NCBI GenBank assembly: GCA_016196925.1
Contig: JACPWS010000021.1
Location: forward strand, 32,998-96,997
Direction of reading: 5' to 3'
Length of the DNA stretch: 64,000 nt
From: Burkholderiales bacterium
Lineage (GTDB): Bacteria > Pseudomonadota > Gammaproteobacteria > Burkholderiales > Burkholderiaceae_D
The translations under genes and the position numbers were made by a program. Positions 29,607-38,739 of this stretch are shown piece by piece (the stretch's first letter is position 1; each line of letters opens with the position of its first letter). The notes under the pieces were generated by a model. It made no database searches. It was not told where the DNA came from and worked only from the letters and a program-made list of their open reading frames with translations.

Positions 29607-30166
29607 ACCAGTTTGAGCAATTACTCTCTTCAACCCAGGTTTTTTCCGATGCCAGCCTGAACGCCCGTTTTTATACCGCGATAGAATTGCTGGCGCAAAT
29701 CGTGATGGTCATGCCGCGCACCACCACGGTGGCGACGCTGGCGCAGACTACCGGAAAAACGCCGCGTCTGATTCGTTCCATCCTGGCGACCTTGAGTAAA
29801 GATGGCTTGGCGAGCCGCGATGCCAAGGAAAAAGATGCCTGGCATTGCCGCGACTGTAACGGCATCATTACCCTGGCCGACGTGTACCGCTGTTTTGTCC
29901 GCGCGGAAGAGCGCGCGCTGGCGAAGGCTGCCGCCGTCGCACAGCAAAAAACTGAGTCCGAGCAGGCCGTGGAAAAACGCGACATCCGCAGCTCCAGCCA
30001 ACAAAGCGTCGATCTCTTGATGATGCAGGTAAAAATGACCGTGAATCGCGCGGTACTCCAGCAACTGGAGCAATTCGATCTCGGCCGTTTGCGCGGCCTG
30101 GCTTCCAGCACCGCTTTCCGCCGGCAACATGCGCGGCCACGCGGCTATATTGCCGAACCGTATTAA
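29603..30166 (+). CDS. Rrf2-like winged-helix regulator with a three-cysteine cluster
   Basis: A 187-residue protein. Residues about 22-95 resemble the Rrf2 DNA-binding domain: a helix [14 protein letters not shown], the recognition region [27 protein letters not shown] and the closing [11 protein letters not shown]. Three cysteines (82, 85, 97) lie where Fe-S binding Rrf2 members such as IscR carry theirs, but the spacing differs, so cluster binding is only possible. The C-terminal half is charged and unlike anything I recognise. ATGA overlap with dadA shows it belongs to the operon. Its target is unknown; the alr promoter is one candidate. Confidence 0.68.
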   Translation: MNQFEQLLSSTQVFSDASLNARFYTAIELLAQIVMVMPRTTTVATLAQTTGKTPRLIRSILATLSKDGLASRDAKEKDAWHCRDCNGIITLADVYRCFVRAEERALAKAAAVAQQKTESEQAVEKRDIRSSSQQSVDLLMMQVKMTVNRAVLQQLEQFDLGRLRGLASSTAFRRQHARPRGYIAEPY

Positions 30167-30172
30167 TTTTCC

Positions 30173-31732
30173 ATGCGTATCAATATCCAGTTCAAGGATA
30201 GGGTAGGCATCGCCCATGAAATCCTGGCGGTGCTGGCGCGCCGCGGTTTAAATGTGGTCGGGGTCGAAGTCGATCCACCGAATATCTATATCGATAGCCC
30301 GGAATTGTTGGAATTTATGCTGCCTTCCTTGCAGGAGGATTGTCAGCAAGTGCGCGGCGTCGGCGTCATTAAAGTCATGGACATCATGCCCGGGATCAGG
30401 CGCCGCCTGAATCTCGACACCATGATGGCGGTGATGGAAGACCCGGTGCTGGCGATCGATGCCAGCGGCCGGCTGGTGATCGCCAATGCGGCCGCGGCCG
30501 CCGTGGCGGGCTTGGATGAGGCCAGTTTGTGCCAGAAGAGCCTGAGCCAGGTATTGGACGATGCCGGCATACAGGAAGAACTGATCTGCAGCGGCTTTCG
30601 CATGCCGACCCGGGAAGTCAACCTGAACGGCGAGCCGTTTTTTATGGATGTGACGCCGGTTTCCGAGCCGCAGGATAGCGATCTGGCGCAATTGGGCAGA
30701 TCGGTCGGCGCCGTACTGACTTTGCATGCACCGACCCGTATCGGCGGACGTTTGCACGCACTGCAGCACTCCGAGGGCAGCGGTTTTCATTTCATCATCG
30801 GCGAGTCGGAACAGATACGCGCGCTCAAAACACGCGCAGCCAGAGTGGCGATCGTCGATGCGCCTTTGCTGATTACCGGCGAAACCGGCACCGGCAAGGA
30901 ATTGCTGGCGCAAGCCTGTCATGGCGTCAGCGCCCGCAGCAGCGCGCCGTTTCTCGAATTGAATTGCGCCGCCTTGCCGGAAAGCCTGGCCGAAAGCGAG
31001 TTGTTCGGTTATATGTCGGGCGCCTTCACGGGGGCGCAGCGCGGCGGCAAGCCTGGCCTGTTTGAGATGGCGGATGGCGGCACCGTTTTCCTCGACGAGA
31101 TCGGTGAAATGTCCCTGTACCTGCAAGCCAAATTGCTGCGTTTTCTGAACGACGGCAAATTCCGCCGTATCGGCAGCGACAAGGAAGTGAAGGTCAATGT
31201 CCGTATCATCAGTGCTACGCACAGGAATTTGCGCAAGATGGTGCAGGAAGGGGCGTTTCGCGAAGATTTGTTTTACAGGCTGAACGTCTTGCATCTGGAG
31301 ATGCCGGCATTGCGCGAGCGTCCCGACGATATTCTGCCGCTGGCGCGCCATTTCATAGAGCGGGCCTGCACTCAGGCGCAAAAGCCGGTCTGCCGCCTGA
31401 ACTCGGCGGCTTGCGCCGCATTGGTGGCCAATCATTGGCCGGGCAATGTGCGGCAATTGCAGAACGTCGTGTTCAGGGCTATCACGATGTCGGATCAGCG
31501 CGTACTGGACGCCGCCGATCTCGATTGGGCCGAAGGCAGCATTACCGCCGATGTAGAGAATCTGGACGCGGCTGAAAACTGGGATTTATCGGTTAGCGGC
31601 TTTGAGCGTTCTTTACTGGAAAAACTCTATCCTCAGTACCCGTCCAGCCGCAAGCTGGCAGCCAGGCTGGCGACCTCGCACTCCATGATCGCCACCAAGT
31701 TGCGTAAATACGGTATTCCGCAAAAACGCTGA
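30173..31732 (+). CDS. TyrR/PhhR-family sigma54-dependent activator
   Basis: A 519-residue regulator with an N-terminal ACT domain (about 1-75, opening MRINIQFKDRVGIAHEILAV). A PAS domain follows (about 80-130), then an AAA+ domain with Walker A GETGTGKE at 236-243, and a C-terminal helix-turn-helix (YPSSRKLAARLATSHSMIATKLRKYGI). GAFTGA is intact at 283-288, so unlike E. coli TyrR it should contact sigma54, as PhhR does. It is the last gene of the alr-dadA unit, whose upstream DNA holds two TyrR boxes and a sigma54 promoter, so it very likely activates its own operon. The ligand is probably an aromatic or other amino acid bound by ACT. Confidence 0.9.
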   Translation: MRINIQFKDRVGIAHEILAVLARRGLNVVGVEVDPPNIYIDSPELLEFMLPSLQEDCQQVRGVGVIKVMDIMPGIRRRLNLDTMMAVMEDPVLAIDASGRLVIANAAAAAVAGLDEASLCQKSLSQVLDDAGIQEELICSGFRMPTREVNLNGEPFFMDVTPVSEPQDSDLAQLGRSVGAVLTLHAPTRIGGRLHALQHSEGSGFHFIIGESEQIRALKTRAARVAIVDAPLLITGETGTGKELLAQACHGVSARSSAPFLELNCAALPESLAESELFGYMSGAFTGAQRGGKPGLFEMADGGTVFLDEIGEMSLYLQAKLLRFLNDGKFRRIGSDKEVKVNVRIISATHRNLRKMVQEGAFREDLFYRLNVLHLEMPALRERPDDILPLARHFIERACTQAQKPVCRLNSAACAALVANHWPGNVRQLQNVVFRAITMSDQRVLDAADLDWAEGSITADVENLDAAENWDLSVSGFERSLLEKLYPQYPSSRKLAARLATSHSMIATKLRKYGIPQKR

Positions 31733-31745
31733 AGTATTAAGGATT

Positions 31746-31922
31746 TTAATCGTCCGATCCCGGTTCTTCCGGCAGATTGACGGCGGGAATCGTGTATTTT
31801 TCGTCGGCCCAGGCGCCCAGATCTATCTGTTTGCAACGTTCCGAACAAAATGGGCGCCAGCGGTTGGCCTCTTTCCATTCCACCTTGGCATTGCAGGTGG
31901 GGCAATCAACAAAAGTAGCCAT
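31746..31922 (-). CDS. yacG: DNA gyrase inhibitor YacG
   Basis: A 58-residue zinc protein that in E. coli binds GyrB and inhibits gyrase. The sequence opens [20 protein letters not shown], then [19 protein letters not shown], then an acidic tail ending GSDD. The CxxC and CxxxC pairs are the four zinc ligands. It begins two bases after the zapD stop, so it is the last gene of the pilB-pilC-pilD-coaE-zapD-yacG run, an order common in proteobacteria. It converges with the TyrR-type gene, 13 bases away, with no clear terminator between them. Confidence 0.95.
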   Translation of the reverse strand: MATFVDCPTCNAKVEWKEANRWRPFCSERCKQIDLGAWADEKYTIPAVNLPEEPGSDD

Positions 31923-31924
31923 GC

Positions 31925-32680
31925 TTAAAAATTACAGAGAGTCAGGTCGAAAGGAATATCGTTTTCGAAGGCTTTGGGCTTCATGTCCCCGTCCTGGGAC
32001 ATGAAGCGTATCCACAGCATGTATTTATTGGCGGAAATCTCAGGAATGGCGGCCAGTTCCCGGGCCACGCTGACCCGCAGCAACTGGTAGATTTTTCCTT
32101 GCAACATCTGTTGGTAGCTGCCGGCCTGGGCGATGACTTTAGAGGTCGTGCCCGATTCCCGCAATAGCCGCAGGACGACGTTGATCGCATCGAATAAGGG
32201 CGCGATCGGCGCAAACCAGGCTGAGATATCGGCATAGCGTTTCTCGGCGGAGTTTTTCTGCCAGGCATGGTAACTCGGCAAATCGAACTCGCAGGCGCCG
32301 CCAGGGATAATCGTGCGCCCGCGTATGCTCATCAGCCATTCATTGTCGCGCACATTCTGGCCGGTTTTTCCGGTGCAGGCGATCAGGGCGCTGCTGGCTC
32401 TGTCGACATCGGCCAGCACTTTATCCAGCATGTCCGCTTGCACGTTAGGATTGGACTTGAAACTGATCAGGGTATGTTTCTGGCGTTCAAGCTCTTGCAG
32501 CAGATCGGATTTCAAATCGGCGCGACCGGCGACTTCCAGCATTTCAAAAATGGTGGCCAGGGCGACGTGATGCTGCATGGGATCAGACTGATGCAGGAAA
32601 AAAGAGAATTTTTCGTACAGGTCTTCCAGCCGCAATAACGTGCGAATACGCTCGTTAAAAGGGTATTCGTAAACAATCAA
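31925..32680 (-). CDS. zapD: Cell division protein ZapD
   Basis: A 251-residue cytoplasmic protein (DUF1342/YacF) that cross-links FtsZ filaments by binding the FtsZ C-terminal peptide. It opens [21 protein letters not shown], the family N-terminus, and carries [28 protein letters not shown] sequence near residues 117-140. The start is a TTG at 32680 with AGGGAT seven bases upstream; no ATG fits. The protein's partner FtsZ is encoded at 16175, and its C-terminal peptide is conserved. Confidence 0.93.
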   Translation of the reverse strand: MIVYEYPFNERIRTLLRLEDLYEKFSFFLHQSDPMQHHVALATIFEMLEVAGRADLKSDLLQELERQKHTLISFKSNPNVQADMLDKVLADVDRASSALIACTGKTGQNVRDNEWLMSIRGRTIIPGGACEFDLPSYHAWQKNSAEKRYADISAWFAPIAPLFDAINVVLRLLRESGTTSKVIAQAGSYQQMLQGKIYQLLRVSVARELAAIPEISANKYMLWIRFMSQDGDMKPKAFENDIPFDLTLCNF

Positions 32681-32811
32681 AATAATATCCCTGTCAAAAT
32701 TTTTGCCAACGCAAGTTTCACGTGATTCTGAACTATGCTGGATGAAATTACAAATATCGTGTGCAAATTTCCTGCAATTTTTTTAATTGCAACCGTGCTG
32801 GAAAGGGCGGC

Positions 32812-33423
32812 TTACTTTTCCCGCATCGTGCCCGCCATTTGCAGGTAATGCCGGTGCAGTTGCATTACCCTGGCCTCCACCCCGGACAGATCGCCTTCGT
32901 TGACGATTACGTCGTCTGCTGCCTGCAGCCTTTGCTGTCTGCCGGCTTGCGTTTCCATGATCGCTTTCACCTGCGCTTCGGATAAGCCGTTTCTGGTCAT
33001 GACCCGCTGTAGCTGTGTAGCTTCATCGCAGTCCACCACCAGAACGCGGTGCACACGGTTTTTCCAGTTGCCGGATTCGACCAACAAAGGAACAACAAAA
33101 ATCAGGTAAGCAGCCTCCGTATTTTGTGCTGCAATTTCAGTTTCCTGGCGTATCAAAGGATGCAGGATAGCTTCCAGCTTTTGTCTTTCCGCGGGATCGG
33201 AAAACACATGGCGGCGCATGGCAGCCCTGTCCATGGCGCCATCCGCCGCAATATAGGCGGCTCCGAATTGCGCCCGAATCGCAGGAAGCGCTTTTCCGCC
33301 GGTTGTCGTCAACTGGTGGGCGATCAGGTCGGTATCGACGATGGCCGTCCCCAGGCGAGCAAACATATTCGCGACGGTACTCTTGCCGCTGCCTATGCCG
33401 CCGGTCAGCCCCAGCGTAAACAC
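32812..33423 (-). CDS. coaE: Dephospho-CoA kinase CoaE
   Basis: Catalyses the last step of coenzyme A synthesis, phosphorylating dephospho-CoA. The 203-residue protein opens MFTLGLTGGIGSGKST with the P-loop at 8-16, and has DTDLIAHQLT near residue 30 and VVPLLVESG near 110. The GTG at 33423 is used here; a TTG at 33435, which overlaps the pilD stop region, would add four residues and is equally possible. No good ribosome site precedes either, so coupling to pilD is likely. The gene is a normal member of the pilBCD-coaE-zapD-yacG order. Confidence 0.94.
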   Translation of the reverse strand: MFTLGLTGGIGSGKSTVANMFARLGTAIVDTDLIAHQLTTTGGKALPAIRAQFGAAYIAADGAMDRAAMRRHVFSDPAERQKLEAILHPLIRQETEIAAQNTEAAYLIFVVPLLVESGNWKNRVHRVLVVDCDEATQLQRVMTRNGLSEAQVKAIMETQAGRQQRLQAADDVIVNEGDLSGVEARVMQLHRHYLQMAGTMREK

Positions 33424-33431
33424 TTTGGAGT

Positions 33432-34298
33432 TCAAAGCAGCAGTCCCAGATAGAGCTCGGTTAACTGCTTGCCCCATACCAGCGCGATAAGCCCGGCCGC
33501 CGCCAGATAGGGGCCGAAAGGGATAGGGGTATTTTTCCCCATCCTGGCAAAAACGATCATCGCGATACCCACCAGGGCGCCCACCACGGATGACAGCAGG
33601 ATGATGACAGGTAGCATGCCCCAGCCCATCCATGCCCCCAGCGCGGCCAGCAATTTAAAGTCGCCATAGCCCATGCCTTCTTTGCCGGTCAGCAGTTTGA
33701 AAAGCCAGTAGACGGACCACAGGGCCAGATAACCGGCGGCGGCGCCGATGACGGCTTCCGGCAAGGAAGTAAAGGTGGCGCGCAGGTTAATCAGCAAGCC
33801 TGCCCACAGCAAAAGAAAGGTCAGATCATCCGGCAGCAACTGCGTGTCGGCATCAATGAAAGTCATGGCGATCAATAGCCAGAAAAAAACTAGGGAAGCC
33901 AGTCCGGCCGCGCCACTGCCAAAATGCCAGATCAATCCGGCAGAAAGGACGCCGGTCAACAACTCTACTAAAGGGTAGCGTATCGATATCGGCGTTTTGC
34001 ATTCTGTGCATTTGCCGCGGATTAACAGATAACTGATGACAGGAATATTTTCCCATGCGGTGATCTGGTGCCCGCAATGCGGACAGGCCGAACGCGGCAG
34101 CATCAGGTTGAAACGGTCGGTGTGCGGCAACGGTTGGCCGTTTTCGCAGGCCACGTAATTATCGGACTCGCGCTGCATGATTTTTGGCAAGCGGTAAATC
34201 ACGACATTCAGGAAGCTGCCTATCATCAAGCCGAAAATGCCGAGCACTACGCTGCTCAGCCAATTTCCGGCAGGTGCAAAAAATACCGTTTCTAACAT
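33432..34298 (-). CDS. pilD: Type IV prepilin peptidase / N-methyltransferase PilD
   Basis: Inner-membrane enzyme that cleaves prepilin leader peptides and methylates the new N-terminus; it can also serve type II secretion. The 288-residue protein has the cytoplasmic two-CxxC zinc loop (CPHCGHQITAWENIP and CTECKTP, near 72-100). The two catalytic aspartates lie in FIDADTQLLPDDLT and GMGYGDFKLLAALGAW, and about eight membrane segments are present. Its ATG shares one base with the pilC stop. Confidence 0.96.
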   Translation of the reverse strand: MLETVFFAPAGNWLSSVVLGIFGLMIGSFLNVVIYRLPKIMQRESDNYVACENGQPLPHTDRFNLMLPRSACPHCGHQITAWENIPVISYLLIRGKCTECKTPISIRYPLVELLTGVLSAGLIWHFGSGAAGLASLVFFWLLIAMTFIDADTQLLPDDLTFLLLWAGLLINLRATFTSLPEAVIGAAAGYLALWSVYWLFKLLTGKEGMGYGDFKLLAALGAWMGWGMLPVIILLSSVVGALVGIAMIVFARMGKNTPIPFGPYLAAAGLIALVWGKQLTELYLGLLL

Positions 34299-35530
34299 CA
34301 GACCACCGCACCCAGTTTGAAAATCGGCAAATACATGGCGACCACCAGGCCACCGATGACGACGCCGAGAATGACCATGATCAGAGGTTCCATCAGGCTG
34401 GACAGCGAGGCCACCGCTTCATCGACTTCGTCCTCGTAAAAATCGGCGACCTTGCCCAGCATCTGATCGAGCGCGCCCGATTCTTCGCCGATGGCCACCA
34501 TTTGCGTCACCATATTCGGAAATACGTTGGAGTTTTGCATGGCGACAGTCAGGCTGGTGCCGGTGCTGACCTCGGTCTGGATTTTTATCGTCGCGTCCAG
34601 ATACACTGCATTGCCGGAGGCGCCGCCGACAGAGTCCAGCGATTCGACCAAGGGCACGCCGGCGGCGAACATCGTGGCCAGGGTGCGGGTCCAGCGCGCG
34701 ATCGTCGCTTTCCTGATCACGGCGCCGAAAATCGGCGCTTGCAACAATAAGCGGTCCATGGTGCGTTGCATGCGGAGCGAACGTCTCCAGGACTGGAAAA
34801 AAAAGTAAACGCTGCCAAAAATCCCGCCAAAAATTGCCCACCAGTACTTGACGAAAAAATCGGAAATGGCCATCACAAACAAGGTGGGCGCCGGCAAGTC
34901 GGCGCCGAAGCTGGTAAACACTTGTTTGAAGGCGGGTACCACCCAGATCATGATGACGGCGGTCACGATAAATGCTATCGAGAGAATTGCGATCGGATAA
35001 GTGAGCGCCGATTTGATTTTGGCCTTGATGGCCAGGGTTTTTTCTTTATAGATAGCTAGCCGCGTCAGCAAATCTTCCAGGATACCGGCTTGTTCGCCCG
35101 CCCCCACCAAGTTACAGAACAGAGGGTCAAAATACAGCGGAAATTTGCGGAATGCCTGATTCAGGCTGGTTCCGGTTTCGACGTCGCCTCGTATGTCTTG
35201 CAGCAATTTGGAAACCGAGGGATTAGTATGGCCTTTGGAGACGATATCGAAGGACTGTAACAGCGGCACGCCGGCTTTCATCATAGTGGCGAGCTGGCGC
35301 GTGAACAGCGTGATGTCCTTGTCGGTAATTTTTTTGCCGGTGCTGTAATTTTTTTTCTTTAATTTGGTAACGAGTATGCCTTGCCGGCGCAAAGTCGCGT
35401 TGACGATGGCTTCACCGCTGGCGCGCAATTCGCCACGGACGGTTTTGCCGAATTTGTCTTTGCCTTCCCACGCGTATAGCGACTCCTTGGCCTGGGCTGG
35501 CCTGGTTGGCTTGACGGGATTAGTTGCCAT
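34298..35530 (-). CDS. pilC: Type IV pilus inner-membrane platform protein PilC
   Basis: A 410-residue membrane protein on which the PilB and PilT ATPases act during pilus assembly and retraction. It contains two copies of the GspF domain, the first around FTRQLATMMKAGVPLLQSFDIV (near residue 75) and the second around WTRTLATMFAAGVPLVESLD (near 278). It has three membrane helices, and the C-terminus matches the family (MVILGVVIGGLVVAMYLPIFKLG). It lies between pilB (15 bases) and pilD (1-base overlap). Confidence 0.96.
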   Translation of the reverse strand: MATNPVKPTRPAQAKESLYAWEGKDKFGKTVRGELRASGEAIVNATLRRQGILVTKLKKKNYSTGKKITDKDITLFTRQLATMMKAGVPLLQSFDIVSKGHTNPSVSKLLQDIRGDVETGTSLNQAFRKFPLYFDPLFCNLVGAGEQAGILEDLLTRLAIYKEKTLAIKAKIKSALTYPIAILSIAFIVTAVIMIWVVPAFKQVFTSFGADLPAPTLFVMAISDFFVKYWWAIFGGIFGSVYFFFQSWRRSLRMQRTMDRLLLQAPIFGAVIRKATIARWTRTLATMFAAGVPLVESLDSVGGASGNAVYLDATIKIQTEVSTGTSLTVAMQNSNVFPNMVTQMVAIGEESGALDQMLGKVADFYEDEVDEAVASLSSLMEPLIMVILGVVIGGLVVAMYLPIFKLGAVV

Positions 35531-35545
35531 GTAGCTGCTCTCCGG

Positions 35546-37273
35546 TTAATCGTTGGTGCATCCAAGCACCTCTTCCAGGCTGGTCAGCCCTTGTTTGACT
35601 TTTTGTAAGCCTGACTGCCGCAGATTTCTGACGCCTTCGCGTTGAGCTTGCTCTTCAATTTCCAGGGAAGTGCCGCTGGCCAGAATTATCCGTTCTATCG
35701 CTTCGGAAATCGGCATGATCTGGTAAATGCCTACCCTGCCTTTATAACCGCTGCCATTGCAGCGCTCGCAGCCTACCGGTTGATACGGTCTCCAACTGCC
35801 ATCCAGTTCATCGTCCTGGAATCCTGCCTGCAGCAAGACTTCATCGAGTATGTCGGCCGGCTTTTTGCAAGTGCATAAACGTCGGGCCAAACGCTGCGCG
35901 GTAATCAAGATAACCGACGAGGCGATATTGAAAGGCGCGACACCCATATTCATCAGACGCGTCAACGTGGCCGGTGCATCGTTGGTGTGCAGGGTCGAAA
36001 ATACCATGTGGCCGGTTTGCGCCGCCTTGATGGCGATATCCGCCGTTTCCAGGTCGCGAATCTCGCCCACCATGATGACATCGGGATCCTGGCGCAGGAA
36101 AGACTTCAGCGCGGCGGCGAAGGTCAGGCCGGCCTTGTCGTTGACGTTGACCTGATTGACGCCGGGTAAGTTGATTTCAGCCGGGTCTTCCGCCGTCGAA
36201 ATATTGATGCCGGGCTTGTTGATGACGTTCAGGCAAGTGTAAAGGGAAACCGTTTTTCCTGAGCCGGTAGGGCCGGTTACCAACACCATGCCATATGGGC
36301 GCTGGATCGCATTCATCAGAATTTCTTTCTGATCCGGATCATAGCCCAGTGCATCGATACCCATCTGTGCTTGCGAACCGTCCAGGATACGCATCACAAT
36401 TTTTTCGCCGAACAAGGTGGGCAAAGTGCTGACGCGGAAGTCGATCGATTTGCTTGCGCTTAACTGCAATTTCATGCGGCCATCTTGCGGGACGCGCTTC
36501 TCGGAAATATCGAGCTTGGAGATGACCTTGATACGCGACGCCAGCTTGTCTTTGATCGCCAGCGGCGGTTGGGCGATTTCTCTCAATTCGCCATCGACGC
36601 GGAAACGGATGCGATAAAATTTTTCGAAAGGTTCAAAGTGCAAGTCGGATGCGCCCAGGTTAATGGCATCCACCAGCATTTTTTGTAAGAATTTGACGAC
36701 CGGGGCGTCGTCGATTTCGGTAGCCTGCGTATCCGCTGTAGCCTGGCCGGCGTCATCTTCTTTAAATTCCAGCTCGTAATCGTCGCCAGCCAGATCATTC
36801 AGGCTTTGCTCGGAGGTTTTGCTGAGCTTATCCAGCAACTTGAGAAGCGCGTCGTGCTGGACCACGATCAGCTCTATACCCAATCCGGTCTGAAATTTGA
36901 CCTGATCAAGCGCAGAATTATTGGTCGGATCAGAGATCGCCAACGACACCTTATTGCCTTTTTTTGCAATCGCCACCATACACTGCGACTGCATCAATTT
37001 TGGGTCGACCAGCTTTTCAGGGATCAGGCTTTCATTGATCAGCGCCAGATCCAGCAGCGGATAGCCAAAAGCTTCGGAACAGAAGGTGGCGAGGTCGCGA
37101 GAATTGATGATGCCGCTTTGTAGCAAACCGTCAACAAATGGCGTTTTTTCCATTTGCGTTTTTTTACTGATCGCGTCGATTTGCGCCGGAGACAACAAAT
37201 TAGCCTGCGTGAGCGCCCGGGCGAGCCCTGAGGTGTATGCTTGTGGTGCCGAATATGGTGGAGCAGCAGACAT
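35546..37273 (-). CDS. pilB: Type IV pilus extension ATPase PilB
   Basis: Hexameric ATPase that powers pilus polymerisation. From the ATG at 37273 it has 575 residues. An N-terminal GspE-N domain (about 25-180) precedes the ATPase with Walker A GPTGSGKT near residue 325. Asp- and His-box sequences (LRQDPDVIMVGEIRDLETA, GHMVFSTLHTNDA) follow, then a tetracysteine zinc motif (CTCKKP, CERCNGSG) near 455-495. An in-frame start at 37327 would add 18 residues not typical of PilB. No strong ribosome site precedes either start. Confidence 0.95.
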   Translation of the reverse strand: MSAAPPYSAPQAYTSGLARALTQANLLSPAQIDAISKKTQMEKTPFVDGLLQSGIINSRDLATFCSEAFGYPLLDLALINESLIPEKLVDPKLMQSQCMVAIAKKGNKVSLAISDPTNNSALDQVKFQTGLGIELIVVQHDALLKLLDKLSKTSEQSLNDLAGDDYELEFKEDDAGQATADTQATEIDDAPVVKFLQKMLVDAINLGASDLHFEPFEKFYRIRFRVDGELREIAQPPLAIKDKLASRIKVISKLDISEKRVPQDGRMKLQLSASKSIDFRVSTLPTLFGEKIVMRILDGSQAQMGIDALGYDPDQKEILMNAIQRPYGMVLVTGPTGSGKTVSLYTCLNVINKPGINISTAEDPAEINLPGVNQVNVNDKAGLTFAAALKSFLRQDPDVIMVGEIRDLETADIAIKAAQTGHMVFSTLHTNDAPATLTRLMNMGVAPFNIASSVILITAQRLARRLCTCKKPADILDEVLLQAGFQDDELDGSWRPYQPVGCERCNGSGYKGRVGIYQIMPISEAIERIILASGTSLEIEEQAQREGVRNLRQSGLQKVKQGLTSLEEVLGCTND

Positions 37274-37389
37274 AGGGTCTTTTGAGTAAAATTTGCCAAT
37301 ACAATCAGTTGCTTCAGGATAATGCAACCAAGCACAGTTTTTGTAAAGGCGTACATGCCAAATTAGCTATGCTAGCCGACGGAATTCAC

Positions 37390-38682
37390 TTATTCGGTTG
37401 AACTCGAGTCCTTGCTACGCACTAGCTTCGCAACTTTAATCGATTGATGTTGTACCTGAACGATTTCAATGACGCATTGAGCAATTTTCAGGCTGACATT
37501 CGCCTCGGGAATTTCCTGCAGATATTCCAGCAATAAGCCATTCAGCGTTTTGGGCCCGCTGAGCGGGAATTGCAATTGCAGGCGCTTATTAATATCGCGT
37601 AGTGTAGTCGATCCCTCTAACAGGCACACTCCATTTTCATCCCAGGAAAAAGTGTCGGCACGGGCGTCGCCTGGCATGGAGGTGGTGAATTCACCGATCA
37701 TTTCTTCGATAATATCTTCCAGCGTGACCAATCCTTGGACTTCGCCGTATTCGTCGACGATGAGTCCCATTTTTTCCCGGTTTTCCTGAAAATAAGTTAA
37801 TTGTGTAAAGACATCGGTGTCTTCCGGAATGAAATAGGGAGCGCTAAGCAGTTTGCGAAAATGTTCTGCACTCAGATTTTCTTCGCGGCTCAACAATGTC
37901 ATGGCTTTGCGTATATGCAGAATGCCGATAATGCGGTTGATCTCGCCTTCATATACGGGCAATTTGTTGTGATAACAAGTCGTCAACTGATATTTGATGT
38001 CTGCCACCGGCATAGCCAGATTCAAGGCTTCTATCTGCGAACGCGGGGTCATGACATCATTGACTGAAATGGTTTCGAGATCGAATAGATTCAATAATAT
38101 GCTTTTATGCTTCTGCGGAATGAAATTCCCGCCTTCGAGTACGATAGAGCGCAATTCTTCAGGCGACAAGCGATGTTCGCGCGCCTGTTTGCTGGTATCG
38201 ATATGCAGCAAGCGCAGCAAGGCATTAACAAATAAATTGACGAACCAGATTAGGGGTTGACCAAGGCTGATCAGCGGGCGCAGCACCAGGCTGGCCGGCA
38301 AGGAAATACGTTCCGGATAGGTGGCGCCGATGACTTTCGGCGCAATTTCCGCAAAGACGATTAGCAAAAATGCGACCACTGCGGTGGCAATGGTGATGAC
38401 TTTATCGTCATTCCCGAATGCCTGGATGGCGAGTGAGGTGACCAGCGCGGTCACCATCGCATTGATCAGCGTGTTGGCGATCAGTATGACCGACAGCAGC
38501 TTGTTGACACGCTCCAGTAGCCACAGCGTGGTTTTTGCCAGTTTATTGCCGCGTTTGGCCAGATGGCGCAAGCGATGGTGATTGATCGCCATCAGCGCCG
38601 TTTCCGTCATCGAGAAAAAGGCGGACAACAGTATCAGTCCTGCCAGGGATAGCAATTGCACCGAGAGCGGGATGTCGTTCAC
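37390..38682 (-). CDS. HlyC/CorC-family membrane protein with CBS pair
   Basis: A 430-residue protein with an N-terminal DUF21/CNNM membrane domain (about 1-185, four hydrophobic segments). A tandem CBS domain follows (about 205-325, with DVMTPRSQIEALN), then a C-terminal CorC_HlyC domain (about 340-420, with GLVTLEDIIEEMIGEF just before it). Related proteins are linked to magnesium or cobalt efflux; substrate here is not evident. It starts with GTG at 38682, preceded by AAAGG. It lies between ispB and pilB on the same strand. Confidence 0.9.
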   Translation of the reverse strand: MNDIPLSVQLLSLAGLILLSAFFSMTETALMAINHHRLRHLAKRGNKLAKTTLWLLERVNKLLSVILIANTLINAMVTALVTSLAIQAFGNDDKVITIATAVVAFLLIVFAEIAPKVIGATYPERISLPASLVLRPLISLGQPLIWFVNLFVNALLRLLHIDTSKQAREHRLSPEELRSIVLEGGNFIPQKHKSILLNLFDLETISVNDVMTPRSQIEALNLAMPVADIKYQLTTCYHNKLPVYEGEINRIIGILHIRKAMTLLSREENLSAEHFRKLLSAPYFIPEDTDVFTQLTYFQENREKMGLIVDEYGEVQGLVTLEDIIEEMIGEFTTSMPGDARADTFSWDENGVCLLEGSTTLRDINKRLQLQFPLSGPKTLNGLLLEYLQEIPEANVSLKIAQCVIEIVQVQHQSIKVAKLVRSKDSSSTE

Positions 38683-38739
38683 GGCAACCTTTTTGCTGAC
38701 GCGAAGAGCGGGGGGATCGTCGGCCTGGCGCGCATCGCT

